From: Bacillota bacterium
GTDB taxonomy: Bacteria > Bacillota > Clostridia > Peptostreptococcales > Anaerovoracaceae
Direction of reading: 5' to 3'
Assembly (NCBI GenBank): GCA_017432345.1
Contig: JAFRJI010000027.1
Coordinates: 38,474-102,473 of the forward strand
Length of the DNA stretch: 64,000 nucleotides
A model generated the notes under the pieces. It searched no databases. It saw only the letters and a program-made list of their open reading frames with translations, and had not been told where the DNA came from. A program made the translations under genes and the position numbers. How positions within the stretch are numbered: position 1 is the first letter of the stretch; each line of letters starts with the position of its first letter. This document shows positions 7,274 through 16,359 of this stretch, piece after piece.

Positions 7274-8314
7274 ATGGACCAGATAAGAATTGCACTGATC
7301 GGATACGGGAACGTGGGGCAGGCTTTTGCACGGATGCTGGAAAAAAGACGGGAGTATATCAGAGAGACCTTTGATACGGATCCGGTCGTTACGGCGATCT
7401 GCACCCGCAGCAAGGGCGGGATACTGCAGCCGGCGGGAGCAGGCGGCATCGATACGGCGCGCGTGACGGACGATATGTTTGACAAATTAATCGACGCGAT
7501 CAAGATCATCGATTTCGGCGAGTACGATGTGATGATCGAACTGACGCCGATCAACATCATGACGGGAATGCCGGCGACGAGACACGTTGAGAGGGCTTTG
7601 CAGAGAGGCAAACACGTCATCACGGCGAACAAAGGGCCGATTGCCTGGGCGTACCGCGAGCTGCGGGATAAGGCGGAAGAAAACGGCGTGCAGTTTCTGT
7701 ATGAAGCAACGGTCATGGACGGCGTGCCGGTCTACAATCTGACCCGCGAAACGATGATGGGGTGCCGGATCACGGAAGTCAGCGGCATCTTCAACGCCAC
7801 GACGAACTTCATCCTGACGGAAATGGAGAAAGGGATCGATTTTGAAGAAGCGGTCGAGGAAGGCCGCCGCCAGGGATTTGTGGAGGCGGACCCTGCCATG
7901 GACGTCGACGGCTGGGATGCGGCTGCCAAACTGACAGCCTTGATGAACGTGCTGATGGATGTGCAGATCACGCCGACGGAAATCGACCGGGAGGGAATCG
8001 GACATATCACGAAAGAGGATCTGGATGCGGCCGCCGAGCAAGGAAAGAAGATCAAATTGCTCTGCCAGGGCCGGATGGAAGAAGACGGGGACACGGGAAT
8101 CCTCAAACCGGTTGGCAGCGTAAAGCCGACCCTCGTCGATCAGGACAGCCTGCCGGCCATCATGGACGCGACCTCATCTTATGTATCGATCATGACGGAC
8201 CTCATGGGCGGCGTCACCGTCATCGAGGAACCGTTCGAGCCGGAGATCGACCACACGGCGTACGGCGTCCTCAGCGATCTGCTCCGGATTTTGAACGATA
8301 CGAAGATCAAATAG
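7274..8314 (+). CDS. hom: Homoserine dehydrogenase
   Basis: 346 residues from the ATG at 7274, preceded by GGGAGGTG. The N-terminal Rossmann motif is IALIGYGNVGQAFARML; the catalytic domain shows NKGPIAWAYRELRDKA, FLYEATVMDGVPVYNL, IFNATTNFILTEM and EADPAMDVDGWDAAAKLTALMN, with the conserved Lys/Glu/Asp residues of homoserine dehydrogenases. It lacks the C-terminal ACT domain of feedback-regulated forms, so threonine inhibition through ACT is not expected. It reduces aspartate semialdehyde to homoserine. Because no other thr/met genes are nearby, a related NAD(P)-dependent dehydrogenase acting on another substrate cannot be excluded. Confidence 0.85.
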   Translation: MDQIRIALIGYGNVGQAFARMLEKRREYIRETFDTDPVVTAICTRSKGGILQPAGAGGIDTARVTDDMFDKLIDAIKIIDFGEYDVMIELTPINIMTGMPATRHVERALQRGKHVITANKGPIAWAYRELRDKAEENGVQFLYEATVMDGVPVYNLTRETMMGCRITEVSGIFNATTNFILTEMEKGIDFEEAVEEGRRQGFVEADPAMDVDGWDAAAKLTALMNVLMDVQITPTEIDREGIGHITKEDLDAAAEQGKKIKLLCQGRMEEDGDTGILKPVGSVKPTLVDQDSLPAIMDATSSYVSIMTDLMGGVTVIEEPFEPEIDHTAYGVLSDLLRILNDTKIK

Positions 8315-8351
8315 TGGGAAACCGACGAACGCCGAATTGAATAACCGTATG

Positions 8352-8404
8352 AAAAAACCCGGGCCGCAGGCTTTGTGAAAGCTGCCGTCCGGGTCTTTGT
8401 TTGC
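8352..8404. terminator. Bidirectional terminator between hom and the aldehyde dehydrogenase
   Basis: AAAACCCGG...GCAG...CTTT-GTG-AAAG...CCGGGT hairpin with an A-run on the left and a T-rich run (TCTTTGTTT) on the right, between convergent genes. Confidence 0.75.
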
Positions 8405-8420
8405 AATGAATGCTCTGCTT

Positions 8421-9785
8421 CTAGCCCCAGAGTTCCTCGTCGCTCGGAACGTGGTTGTCCGGCATGAAGCGGGCGATTCTGGAAACGTTCATCAGGTGCG
8501 TGTAGTTCAGATTCTCGGAGATGGAGTTGTGGCCCCATGATCCGCAGCCCAGCGTGTTCGTCGGGTTCAGTCCGTTGAAGTAGGAACCGCCGGTGCTGTT
8601 GGAACTGCACTGGTTGATAACGAATCTGGATACACAGAGGCTTTCGCCGATTTTGGCGATGTGCTCTTCGCTGTCGCTGTGGAAGGAAACGGAGTGGCCC
8701 TTGCCGTCTCGTTCCAGATTCTCGGACGCGATGCGGATCGCGTCGTCGAGGTCTTTATATGGGTATGCGCTGATGACCGGCGCCATCTTTTCACCGCCCA
8801 GCGCGTCCGTTGCGCCGGTGCCGTCAGCAACGGCGACGATGACTTTTGTATCTTCCGGAATCGTGATGCCGGCCAGTTCTGCGACTTTCTGGCAGGACTG
8901 TCCGACGGAGTGCCGGTTCGTCTTCCCATCTTCAAAGAGCGCGCCGCGGACCTTCTCCAGTTCGTCTTTATCCCTTACGACGTAACCGCCGTTCGCTTCG
9001 AATTCCGCCATGATGGCGTCGAAGTCTTTCTCCGGACAGATAACGGACTGCTCCGCGGAGCAGATGATGCCGTAGTCATAGGAACGTCCCTTGATGATCT
9101 TCGGAACAGCTTCTTTGAAATCGTATCCTTCGTCGATGATGCATTGCACGTTGCCTGCGCCAACGCCGAGCGCCGGTCTGCCGGAACTGTAAGCCGCGTT
9201 GACCATTCCAGGACCGCCGGTCGCGACGACGACGTCAGCACTGGAAATCAGGTTCTTCGTGTTTTCTCTGGAATGCTCGCCCAGAATCTGGATCAGGTTT
9301 TCCGGCATTCCGATCTCCGCCAGCGCCGCGTTGATCATTTCGACTGTCTTCGTGCTGCACTTAACGGATTTGTGGTGCGGTGTGATGATGATCGCGTTTC
9401 CGCACTTCAGCGCGAACATGGAGTTGCTCATTGGTGTTACGATCGGGTTCGTGCAAGGCGTGATCGCTGCAACGACGCCCATCGGCTTGGCAACTCTGGT
9501 GATACCGGTCGTTTCATCGGTGTCGAGGATCCCGCGGGACTTCTTGCCGCGCAGGTTGTTCCATACGATGCCGGCTTTCTGCCGGTTCTTCGCGTACTTG
9601 TCTTCAACGTTGCCCATGCCGGTCTCTTCGACGGCGATCTCAGCCAGGTAGCGGGCGTTCTCATAAACAACTCTGCCCATCGTCTGAACGGCCTTGTCGA
9701 CCTCTTCCTGACTCATTTTCTCGAATTCCGCCTGCGCCTTGCGGGCACGCTCGATATAACCATCAATATACTCTTTACTATCCAT
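8421..9785 (-). CDS. CoA-acylating aldehyde dehydrogenase (SucD-like)
   Basis: 454 residues. Reads closely like clostridial succinate-semialdehyde dehydrogenase (acylating): VAKPMGVVAAITPCTNPIVTP, VATGGPGMVNAAYSSGRPA, DYGIICSAEQSVI with the catalytic Cys242, GCGSWGHNSISENL and the C-terminal HLMNVSRIARF...EELWG. Members convert acyl-CoA plus NAD(P)H to aldehyde plus CoA, or the reverse. Succinyl-CoA/succinate semialdehyde fits the CoA-transferase at 3.4 kb and the putrescine aminotransferase at 24 kb; acetaldehyde or propionaldehyde cannot be ruled out. No microcompartment targeting peptide or shell gene is seen. RBS AGGAGG precedes the start. Confidence 0.88.
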   Translation of the reverse strand: MDSKEYIDGYIERARKAQAEFEKMSQEEVDKAVQTMGRVVYENARYLAEIAVEETGMGNVEDKYAKNRQKAGIVWNNLRGKKSRGILDTDETTGITRVAKPMGVVAAITPCTNPIVTPMSNSMFALKCGNAIIITPHHKSVKCSTKTVEMINAALAEIGMPENLIQILGEHSRENTKNLISSADVVVATGGPGMVNAAYSSGRPALGVGAGNVQCIIDEGYDFKEAVPKIIKGRSYDYGIICSAEQSVICPEKDFDAIMAEFEANGGYVVRDKDELEKVRGALFEDGKTNRHSVGQSCQKVAELAGITIPEDTKVIVAVADGTGATDALGGEKMAPVISAYPYKDLDDAIRIASENLERDGKGHSVSFHSDSEEHIAKIGESLCVSRFVINQCSSNSTGGSYFNGLNPTNTLGCGSWGHNSISENLNYTHLMNVSRIARFMPDNHVPSDEELWG

Positions 9786-10047
9786 CTAACTTCCTCCTAT
9801 ACTGCATAGTCACAGTTCACTACAGTATCGATTATAACGCTCCGATTTCGGCGATTCAAGGGCATCAGTCAATACAAAGCCCCGAGGGATTGCATTTAAA
9901 TTGTTCTGGTTGCTCATGTCGGAAACAGTTTCGCCCGTTCCGATGGCAGATGTTAACGAAAACCGGTCGGGACAGCTTTTTTTCGTTAGTACTAAGCGTT
10001 TCGCAATCATGGTGAGCGGTCCGCAGTCCGTAAAGAGGAACAAGCGC
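9786..10047. other. Intergenic region upstream of the aldehyde dehydrogenase
   Basis: About 260 bp with no credible ORF. It holds the 5' region of the minus-strand dehydrogenase, but I could not find a clear -35/-10 pair for it. No hairpin with a T-run or known riboswitch core was recognised. Confidence 0.4.
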
Positions 10048-10075
10048 TTGACTAATTGGAAATATATGGTAATAT
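10048..10075 (+). promoter_or_regulatory. Promoter of the prepilin peptidase gene
   Basis: TTGACT (10048-10053), 16 bp, TAATAT (10070-10075), 22 bp before the start codon. Confidence 0.6.
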
Positions 10076-10097
10076 AACAAAAGAGGTATTAAGGGCG

Positions 10098-10865
10098 ATG
10101 ATGATCATTATCAAGATAGCATGTTCCATATTGGTCGGGTTCTTTGCCGGGCCGGCTGCTGTGTTCGTGTTCAACCGGCTACCGGCAAAATGGCTGTGCG
10201 ATTACGGCGAGACGCCGTCACAGGAGCTGACGGATCCCAACGTAAAGCGCATCAAGGAGAATCCGTGGCGGTGGGTATACGCCGTCGGGTTCATTTGCCT
10301 TTGCATAAGACTGTCGCTGGCGAATCTGTTCTCGGCGGATCTGGCGTTGACGCACCTGGATCCGGGGCAGGGGATTCCGCCGAACCTGATGATCGACCCG
10401 CTGTCGGACCTGGACTGCGCGCAGTTGGCACTGGCCGGGCTGATCACCTGCTGGCTGCTGCTGATCATCAGCCTGGCGGACCTGAAATTCCAGATCATTC
10501 CGGACCAGTTCGTGATTCTGCTGGCGCTTTCCGCGATCGGATTCATCCCGTTCCACCCGGGCGGACTGTATGATCCGCTCATCGGCCTCGCCATCGGCGG
10601 GGGATCCATGCTGGTACTGGCGGGCATCGGCGCGCTGGCCAAAAAAGAAATGATCGGATTCGGCGACGTGAAACTTTGCGCGGCGCTGGGTCTCGTTCTG
10701 GGAACGCGCGGCACGATCGCCGTGATGATTCTGGCGATCCTGGCGGCGGGCATCTACGCGGCCGCCGGTCTCGCGGCGCGGAAACTGAAGCGCGACGACC
10801 ACCTCCCGCTGGGGCCATTCCTCTGCGGGAGCGCGATGGCATACATCTTCATCGCCATGTGGTAG
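10098..10865 (+). CDS. A24-family prepilin peptidase
   Basis: 255 residues from ATG 10098 (10101 also possible). Polytopic membrane protein. The two aspartates of GXGD aspartyl peptidases are visible in ISLADLKFQIIPD and in IGFGDVKLCAALGLVLG. The N-terminal cytoplasmic CxxC methylation domain of full-length PilD is absent, although the loop CDYGETPSQELTDPN occupies its place. It would cleave type IV prepilin-like leaders at the membrane. No pilin or pilus assembly gene is in the window, so its substrate must be encoded elsewhere. It is followed directly by a terminator. Confidence 0.82.
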   Translation: MMIIIKIACSILVGFFAGPAAVFVFNRLPAKWLCDYGETPSQELTDPNVKRIKENPWRWVYAVGFICLCIRLSLANLFSADLALTHLDPGQGIPPNLMIDPLSDLDCAQLALAGLITCWLLLIISLADLKFQIIPDQFVILLALSAIGFIPFHPGGLYDPLIGLAIGGGSMLVLAGIGALAKKEMIGFGDVKLCAALGLVLGTRGTIAVMILAILAAGIYAAAGLAARKLKRDDHLPLGPFLCGSAMAYIFIAMW

Positions 10866-10877
10866 AGGTATAACAGG

Positions 10878-10904
10878 ATGGGCAATGGACGTTGCCCATT
10901 TTTT
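10878..10904 (+). terminator. Intrinsic terminator after the prepilin peptidase
   Basis: ATGGGCAA (10878-10885) - TGGACG - TTGCCCAT (10892-10899) followed by TTTTT. The right arm also supplies the -35 of the next promoter. Confidence 0.8.
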
Positions 10905-10920
10905 AATATTAGGGTATAAT
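10892..10920 (+). promoter_or_regulatory. truA promoter overlapping the preceding terminator
   Basis: TTGCCC (10892-10897), 17 bp, TATAAT (10915-10920). Only 10 nt separate the -10 from the truA ATG, so the predicted leader is about 3-4 nt. Confidence 0.65.
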
Positions 10921-10930
10921 CAAATGGAAT

Positions 10931-11734
10931 ATGAGCAAAAATATACTTCTGACAATCGCATATGACGGCTCCGCGTTCCACGGCTGGCAAAAGCAGCCTG
11001 GCGAACGCACCGTGCAGGGGCACTTGGAGCGGACCATGTCGCAGCTGTTTCGGCGCGAGATCCTACTGAGTGGGACCAGCCGCACCGACGCGGGGGTCCA
11101 CGCCCTCGATCAGAAAGCGACGTTCCTATCGGAGCTCAACGTGCCGACTGAGAAACTGCCGCTGATCATCAACAACGCCCTTTGCGGCGAAGAGAAGGGG
11201 CCGTTTGCAAAATCCCCTGTGCGCATCCTCGATGCGCAGGAGATGCCGGAGGATTTCCACGCCCGGTTCAGCTGCAAAGGCAAGAAGTATATCTATCGGA
11301 TCCGCGACGGCGCGACGAATGGCCGGTCCATGGTCTTTGACCGGAATTACGTCTACTACGTTGACAGGAAACTGGACACCGGCGCCATACAGGAAGCAGC
11401 GGCGTATCTGAAAGGGACCCACGACTTCAAGTCCTTTGAGGCGTCCGGCGGCAACCCGCGGGAGACGACGGTGCGGACGATCTTTGACGCGAAAGTCACG
11501 ACAGGGCAAACGCCGAACAGCGAGATCCGGCTGCACATCAGCGGCGACGGATTTCTCTACAATATGGTCCGGATCATCACAGGAACACTGGTGGAGATCG
11601 GACAGGGCAAACGCGATCCGCAGGATATGGATCGGATCATAGAAGCGAAAGACAGGCAGGCAGCCGGCTTCACGGCGCCGCCGCACGGACTGTATCTGGC
11701 AAAAGTATATTACGAAATGCCAATAAACGATTAG
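10931..11734 (+). CDS. truA: tRNA pseudouridine(38-40) synthase TruA
   Basis: 267 residues. Motifs: LLTIAYDGSAFHGWQKQP at the N-terminus, LSGTSRTDAGVHALDQKATF with catalytic Asp53, KGKKYIYRI, and FLYNMVRIITGTLVEIGQG near the C-terminus. The enzyme isomerises U38-U40 in tRNA anticodon arms. There is no convincing RBS: the ATG follows a TATAAT box after 10 nt, so translation is probably from a leaderless or near-leaderless transcript. 25 bp separate it from the dCMP deaminase gene. Confidence 0.95.
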   Translation: MSKNILLTIAYDGSAFHGWQKQPGERTVQGHLERTMSQLFRREILLSGTSRTDAGVHALDQKATFLSELNVPTEKLPLIINNALCGEEKGPFAKSPVRILDAQEMPEDFHARFSCKGKKYIYRIRDGATNGRSMVFDRNYVYYVDRKLDTGAIQEAAAYLKGTHDFKSFEASGGNPRETTVRTIFDAKVTTGQTPNSEIRLHISGDGFLYNMVRIITGTLVEIGQGKRDPQDMDRIIEAKDRQAAGFTAPPHGLYLAKVYYEMPIND

Positions 11735-11759
11735 ATGACTGTTCATTGAGGAGAGAACC

Positions 11760-12221
11760 ATGAAAATCGACAACAGACCAAGCTGGGATGAGTACTTTAT
11801 GGAAATGGCGGAAGTGACCGCGAAGCGTTCCACATGCCTCCGCAGACAGGTGGGCGCGGTGATCGTGCAGGACAAGCACATCATCGCCACCGGCTACAAC
11901 GGTGCGCCGAGAGGCATCGCGCACTGCGGAGAGCGGGAAGAAGGATGCCTGCGCGAGCAGCTGGGGATCCCGTCCGGCGAGAAGCATGAGCTTTGCAGAG
12001 CGCTCCACGCGGAGCAGAACGCCATCATCCAGGCCGCGACGCTCGGACAGAGCGTAGAAGGCGCGACGATCTATGTGACGAACCAGCCTTGCGTGATCTG
12101 CGCGAAGATGCTGATCAACGCGGGCATCGAGAAGATCATCGTCAAAGAAGGCTATCCCGATGAGCTGGCTGTCGAGATCCTGGAAGAAGCCGGGATCAAG
12201 ATCGTGATGTTAGGAGAATGA
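11760..12221 (+). CDS. Deoxycytidylate deaminase
   Basis: 153 residues. Zinc-binding signature: HAEQNA (His83 ligand, Glu85 proton shuttle) and [10 protein letters not shown] (Cys111, Cys114). The insertion with [15 protein letters not shown] between the N-terminus and the zinc site is typical of ComEB/dCMP deaminases. It converts dCMP to dUMP for dTTP synthesis; a ComE operon role is not suggested because no competence genes are nearby. RBS GAGGAGAG precedes the ATG. The next gene starts 1 nt after its stop. Confidence 0.92.
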   Translation: MKIDNRPSWDEYFMEMAEVTAKRSTCLRRQVGAVIVQDKHIIATGYNGAPRGIAHCGEREEGCLREQLGIPSGEKHELCRALHAEQNAIIQAATLGQSVEGATIYVTNQPCVICAKMLINAGIEKIIVKEGYPDELAVEILEEAGIKIVMLGE

Positions 12222-12222
12222 T

Positions 12223-13317
12223 TTGACAGCAACGAGTTTTGAACTTTGGGCACCGCTCATTGTTGCCGGGCTGATCTCAGCGGCGATCACGCCGCTGGCC
12301 ATCCTGATCGCTCCGAAGATCGGGGCGATGGACATCCCGAAAGACAACCGGAGGGTGCACAACAAACCGATGCCGCGGTTCGGCGGTATCGCAATATTCG
12401 TGGGGATGATGGCATCCTGGGCGATCTTTGCCGAAAAGACGCCCGGCATTTATGGTGCCATGGCCGGCTGCACGATCATCTACGTTCTAGGCGCGATCGA
12501 CGACCTGAAGAACATCAAGCCACTCGTCAAATTCGGCGGGCAGGTGCTCGCGGCAGCGGTGGCGTTCGGAATGGGCCTGCGGATCCAGTTCATCACAAAC
12601 TGGTTCAGCGGCGGGAACATGATCTTCGGCGACGTGGCCTGCTGCATCATCACCATCCTGTGGCTGGTCGCCATCACCAACGCGGTCAATCTGATCGACG
12701 GATTGGACGGCCTGGCGGCAGGAATCGCGGCGATCTCGGCGCTTTGCTTGGCTTACGTTGCGTACATCCACGGGCAGTACCTGCCGACCATCGCGATGAT
12801 GGTCGTCGCCGGTGCAGCGCTCGGATTTTTGCCGTTCAACTTCAATCCTGCAAAAATCTTCATGGGCGACGGCGGTTCGCAGCTTCTGGGCTTTGCGATC
12901 GCGGCTGTCTCCATCACCGGCGCGGTCAAGAGCGCGACCCTGGTCGTCGTTCTCATTCCGGCGCTGGTACTTGGCCTGCCGATCTTCGATACGTTGATGG
13001 CCATCGTTCGGAGAACGGCGCGGCATCAGTCCATCGGTACGGCGGACAAGGAACATCTGCATCACAAAATTCTCAAAGCCGGCTTCGGCCAGCGCAGAGC
13101 GGTTCTTCTGATGTACAGCGTCAGCGGGATCATGGGCATCATTGCGGTACTGTACAGCCGGGGCCTGTATGTGGAATGCATCGGGTTGCTGGCCATCGCC
13201 GTCATGGTCGTGGGCGTTCTGCTGACCGATACCGGACACAATAAGGTACGGATCAGAGGTATGCGTCTGATCCGGGAGGACCTTTCCGAAAAAGACCGGA
13301 AAAACAGCAGAAGGTAG
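12223..13317 (+). CDS. tagO: Undecaprenyl-phosphate GlcNAc-1-phosphate transferase (TagO/WecA/MraY family)
   Basis: 364 residues from a TTG start at 12223, supported by RBS TAGGAGAA 7 nt upstream and by tight packing behind the deaminase stop. Polytopic (about 11 helices). Family motifs: GAIDDLKNIKPLVKF, NAVNLIDGLDGLAAG, FNPAKIFMGDGGSQLLGF and the cytoplasmic KEHLHHKILKAGFGQR. It transfers a sugar-1-phosphate from a UDP-sugar to undecaprenyl phosphate, the first membrane step of teichoic acid or surface polysaccharide synthesis. MraY is less likely because the HLHHKLL/HIHH loop and GDGGS are TagO/WecA-like and no mur genes are near. Confidence 0.9.
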   Translation: MTATSFELWAPLIVAGLISAAITPLAILIAPKIGAMDIPKDNRRVHNKPMPRFGGIAIFVGMMASWAIFAEKTPGIYGAMAGCTIIYVLGAIDDLKNIKPLVKFGGQVLAAAVAFGMGLRIQFITNWFSGGNMIFGDVACCIITILWLVAITNAVNLIDGLDGLAAGIAAISALCLAYVAYIHGQYLPTIAMMVVAGAALGFLPFNFNPAKIFMGDGGSQLLGFAIAAVSITGAVKSATLVVVLIPALVLGLPIFDTLMAIVRRTARHQSIGTADKEHLHHKILKAGFGQRRAVLLMYSVSGIMGIIAVLYSRGLYVECIGLLAIAVMVVGVLLTDTGHNKVRIRGMRLIREDLSEKDRKNSRR

Positions 13318-13349
13318 GACAGGACAGAGTCCTTGAAATATAGAGTATT

Positions 13350-14726
13350 ATGAAACAGCAGAACGAGACCTTGAACACGGTCGACAACCGGAAACTGCTC
13401 AAGAGCGTCTTTGTTGTTGCGGGACCGATCGCGCTGCAGAGCCTGATCGCATCCAGTTTGAATCTTGTTGACAACCTTATGATAGGTGCCTTGGGAGAGG
13501 TGGCACTGAACGCAGTAGGCGTGTCAGTCCAGCTCTTCTTTGTTTACTGGATGTTCGTATTCGGGTTTGTCAGCGGGTCCGCGACATTCATGGCGCAGTT
13601 TTTTGGTGCCCGTGATTTCGTCAACATCCGGAGAACCACCGGATTCGCGTTTTGCGTTGTCTTTGGCATGGGAGTGCTGTTCTTCTGCGCTGCCATGATC
13701 TTCCCGCAGTACGTTCTGCGGATCTTTACCAAATACCCGGAAGTCATCGCTACCGGAATCCCGTACGTGCGGACGGGGGCATTCACTTTCCTGCTGATCC
13801 CAATCACGCAGTCGCTGACCGTCGCGCTGCGGTCGACGCAGCAGACGCACCTGCCGCTGATTGCCAGCGTCACAGGGCTTTGCATGAACACGTTCATGAA
13901 TTACTGCCTGATCTACGGGAAGTTCGGGTTCCCGCGCCTGGAAGTGCAGGGCGCGGCATTAGCCACCGTCATCTCCCGTTGTGTGGAACTGGGGTTGGTC
14001 CTGTTCTTCATCTTTGGCAGGAACAATATCCTCAAAGGGCCGATCCGGGAATTCTTCGGATTCCATCAGGAGCTGGCGAGGCGGATCGTCCGGAACGCGC
14101 TGCCGACCACCATCAACGAAACCATGTGGGGATTGGGCACATCGCTGTATGTGGCTGCCTTTGCACGGATCAGCATTTCCGCCGGCGCTGCGATACAGGC
14201 CTGCAATACGATCAACAGCTTGTTTTCACTGGCGGCGTTCAGTGTCGGGGACGCGGTTCTGATCCTGGTCGGGCAAAAGCTCGGAGAAGGAGAGAAGGGG
14301 ATGGCGTTCGAAATGGCTAAGAAACTGACGGCCCTGGCTGTGATCATCGGTTTCATTCTCGGCGGGCTGACGATCCTGTTCGGGAAACCGATCCTGAGTC
14401 TCTTTGATTTCACGGCGGCCGGCGCGGAAGACGCCTGGCTGATACTGCTCGTCTATGCGGCGTTGCTTTGGCTGGATGTGTACAATGCGACCATCGTAAC
14501 GGGCGTTTTGCGGTGTGGCGGCGACACGCGGTTCGCCATGTTCACGGAGGTGGGGACCGTCTGGCTGATCGGCGTGCCGCTGGCATTTCTGACGTCGCTC
14601 GTGCTGGGATGGCCGATCTATCTGGCGGTGCTGGCGGTCAAAACGGAGAATCTGGTCAAGTCCGTTTTCCTGACATTGCGCTTCCGCAGCCGCAAGTGGC
14701 TGAACACCGTGATCGAAGGGCTATAG
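13350..14726 (+). CDS. MATE-family efflux transporter
   Basis: 458 residues, about 12 membrane helices. Starts LLKSVFVVAGPIALQSLIASSLNLVDNLMIGALGEVALNAVGVSVQ-type sequence, the MATE N-terminal repeat; the second MatE half begins around IVRNALPTTINETMWGLGTSLYV. Such transporters export cationic drugs or metabolites using Na+ or H+ gradients. The substrate is unknown. No clear RBS is present; a TATAGA hexamer lies 5 nt before the ATG with AGGACA 17 bp further upstream, so this may be another leaderless gene. Confidence 0.92.
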   Translation: MKQQNETLNTVDNRKLLKSVFVVAGPIALQSLIASSLNLVDNLMIGALGEVALNAVGVSVQLFFVYWMFVFGFVSGSATFMAQFFGARDFVNIRRTTGFAFCVVFGMGVLFFCAAMIFPQYVLRIFTKYPEVIATGIPYVRTGAFTFLLIPITQSLTVALRSTQQTHLPLIASVTGLCMNTFMNYCLIYGKFGFPRLEVQGAALATVISRCVELGLVLFFIFGRNNILKGPIREFFGFHQELARRIVRNALPTTINETMWGLGTSLYVAAFARISISAGAAIQACNTINSLFSLAAFSVGDAVLILVGQKLGEGEKGMAFEMAKKLTALAVIIGFILGGLTILFGKPILSLFDFTAAGAEDAWLILLVYAALLWLDVYNATIVTGVLRCGGDTRFAMFTEVGTVWLIGVPLAFLTSLVLGWPIYLAVLAVKTENLVKSVFLTLRFRSRKWLNTVIEGL

Positions 14727-14771
14727 GCCCATTATCCGTCAATTCGTAAACTATTCTGAAAACGGTTGAAA

Positions 14772-14792
14772 AATACACTAAAAAGGTGTATT
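14772..14792 (+). terminator. Weak AT-rich hairpin after the MATE gene
   Basis: AATACAC (14772-14778) pairs with GTGTATT (14786-14792) over a 7-nt loop, followed by ATTTA. Low stability; only a possible terminator. Confidence 0.35.
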
Positions 14793-14832
14793 ATTTAACT
14801 CAATATAAACAATCATTTTTCGAGAAAAAGAT

Positions 14833-15276
14833 ATGACAGAATTCAGAAATGAAATCATCGTTTATGCGTGCATAATGGCCGCTGTAGCTGAGATCATATC
14901 GCTCTTCGTCATTGGTCCGGATCCTTACTTTGTTCTCGGGCTGGTGATTGGGACGGCGATCTCGATCATCGGGTTCATCATTCTGGTGCGCACAGGTCAG
15001 GTTCTCATGGATGACAAGAGAAAAAAGCCGGTCATTCTCGGCTATATTCTCAGAATCTTTCTGTATGGTGTATCTTTTCTTTTCTGCATTCGGCTCAGTC
15101 TTCGCTCAGGATGTGGGTGCGGATGCGGATTCATTACCGTACACTTTGGAATCTTATTCCTGTATGGCATTGTGTATCGATTCATTAAGAAAAAGAAGAA
15201 TCCGCTCAATGACTGGATCGGGCCGAAAGAATGGAACGATCTTAGTGTGTACGATGATGAGGACGATGACTGGTAA
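14833..15276 (+). CDS. atpI: ATP synthase-associated AtpI-like membrane protein
   Basis: 147 residues with about four membrane helices (roughly 10-30, 35-55, 75-95, 98-118) and an acidic C-terminus DDEDDDW. There is an unusual CGCGCGF run in the third/fourth helix region. Position directly before atpB with 12 bp spacing, and topology, identify it as the variable subunit I that helps assemble the c ring. Sequence similarity alone is weak, as is usual for AtpI. First gene of the atp operon; its own AT-rich upstream region probably holds the operon promoter. Confidence 0.65.
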   Translation: MTEFRNEIIVYACIMAAVAEIISLFVIGPDPYFVLGLVIGTAISIIGFIILVRTGQVLMDDKRKKPVILGYILRIFLYGVSFLFCIRLSLRSGCGCGCGFITVHFGILFLYGIVYRFIKKKKNPLNDWIGPKEWNDLSVYDDEDDDW

Positions 15277-15288
15277 GGAGGTGACAGA

Positions 15289-15990
15289 ATGGAATTAGGG
15301 CCACGAGTCATATTCTCAATCGGGTCTGTTAATATTACCGAGACAGTATGTTTCACGTGGATTTTGAGCATTCTGATTCTGATCTTCGCGTTTGTTGCCA
15401 CGCGCAACATGCAGAAGATACCGCATGGAGCTCAGAATGTGGCCGAGTTGATCGTCGGCTTCATTTACAACATGGTAAAAGATGTTATGGGCGATGTGAG
15501 CGAGCGGTTCGCGCCGTATATGGGGACGCTGATCTCATTCCTGGCAATTGGAAGTATGCTAGGGCTGCTAGATCTGCGGCCGGTCACGGCGGACCTGAAC
15601 TGCACCGCACCGCTGGCGCTCGTCACTTTTATCATGATCCATTACAATGCGGTGAAAGCACAGACGGCATTAGGGTACATCAAAGAACTTTCTTCGCCGT
15701 ACGCGTTCATGCTCCCGCTGAACATCATCAGTGACAGCATGTTCCCGGTAACACTGGCCTGCCGAATCTTCGGCAACATTCTGGCCGGCGTTATCATCAT
15801 GACGCTGGTATATGGCGGACTGAAGACGTTATCCACTTTGATGATTCCGGTTCCGTTCCTGCAGATCGCATTGCCGCTGCCGCTGAACTTCTGGTTCGAT
15901 ATGTTCGAGCCGATTCTGCAGGCATACATCTTTACGATGCTGACGATGGTATTCATTGACAACGGAAGACATCCGGTCGAAAGCGACTGA
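15289..15990 (+). CDS. atpB: ATP synthase F0 subunit a
   Basis: 233 residues, polytopic. The essential arginine region reads CRIFGNILAGVIIM, and ELIVGFIYNMVKDVMG near the N-terminus matches the family. It provides the ion half-channels at the a/c interface. Strong RBS AAGGAGGTGACAG. Slightly short compared with E. coli (271) but usual for Firmicutes. Confidence 0.95.
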   Translation: MELGPRVIFSIGSVNITETVCFTWILSILILIFAFVATRNMQKIPHGAQNVAELIVGFIYNMVKDVMGDVSERFAPYMGTLISFLAIGSMLGLLDLRPVTADLNCTAPLALVTFIMIHYNAVKAQTALGYIKELSSPYAFMLPLNIISDSMFPVTLACRIFGNILAGVIIMTLVYGGLKTLSTLMIPVPFLQIALPLPLNFWFDMFEPILQAYIFTMLTMVFIDNGRHPVESD

Positions 15991-15993
15991 TAA

Positions 15994-16311
<318 letters not shown>

Positions 16312-16359
16312 CACCCGGAAGCTATTTCTCATGTATGACTTAAGAAAGGAGGATGAAGT

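Noticed and set aside
8421-9785. Microcompartment-associated aldehyde dehydrogenase (PduP/EutE)
   Set aside because: No encapsulation peptide at the N-terminus and no shell genes nearby; sequence blocks fit SucD-type enzymes better.
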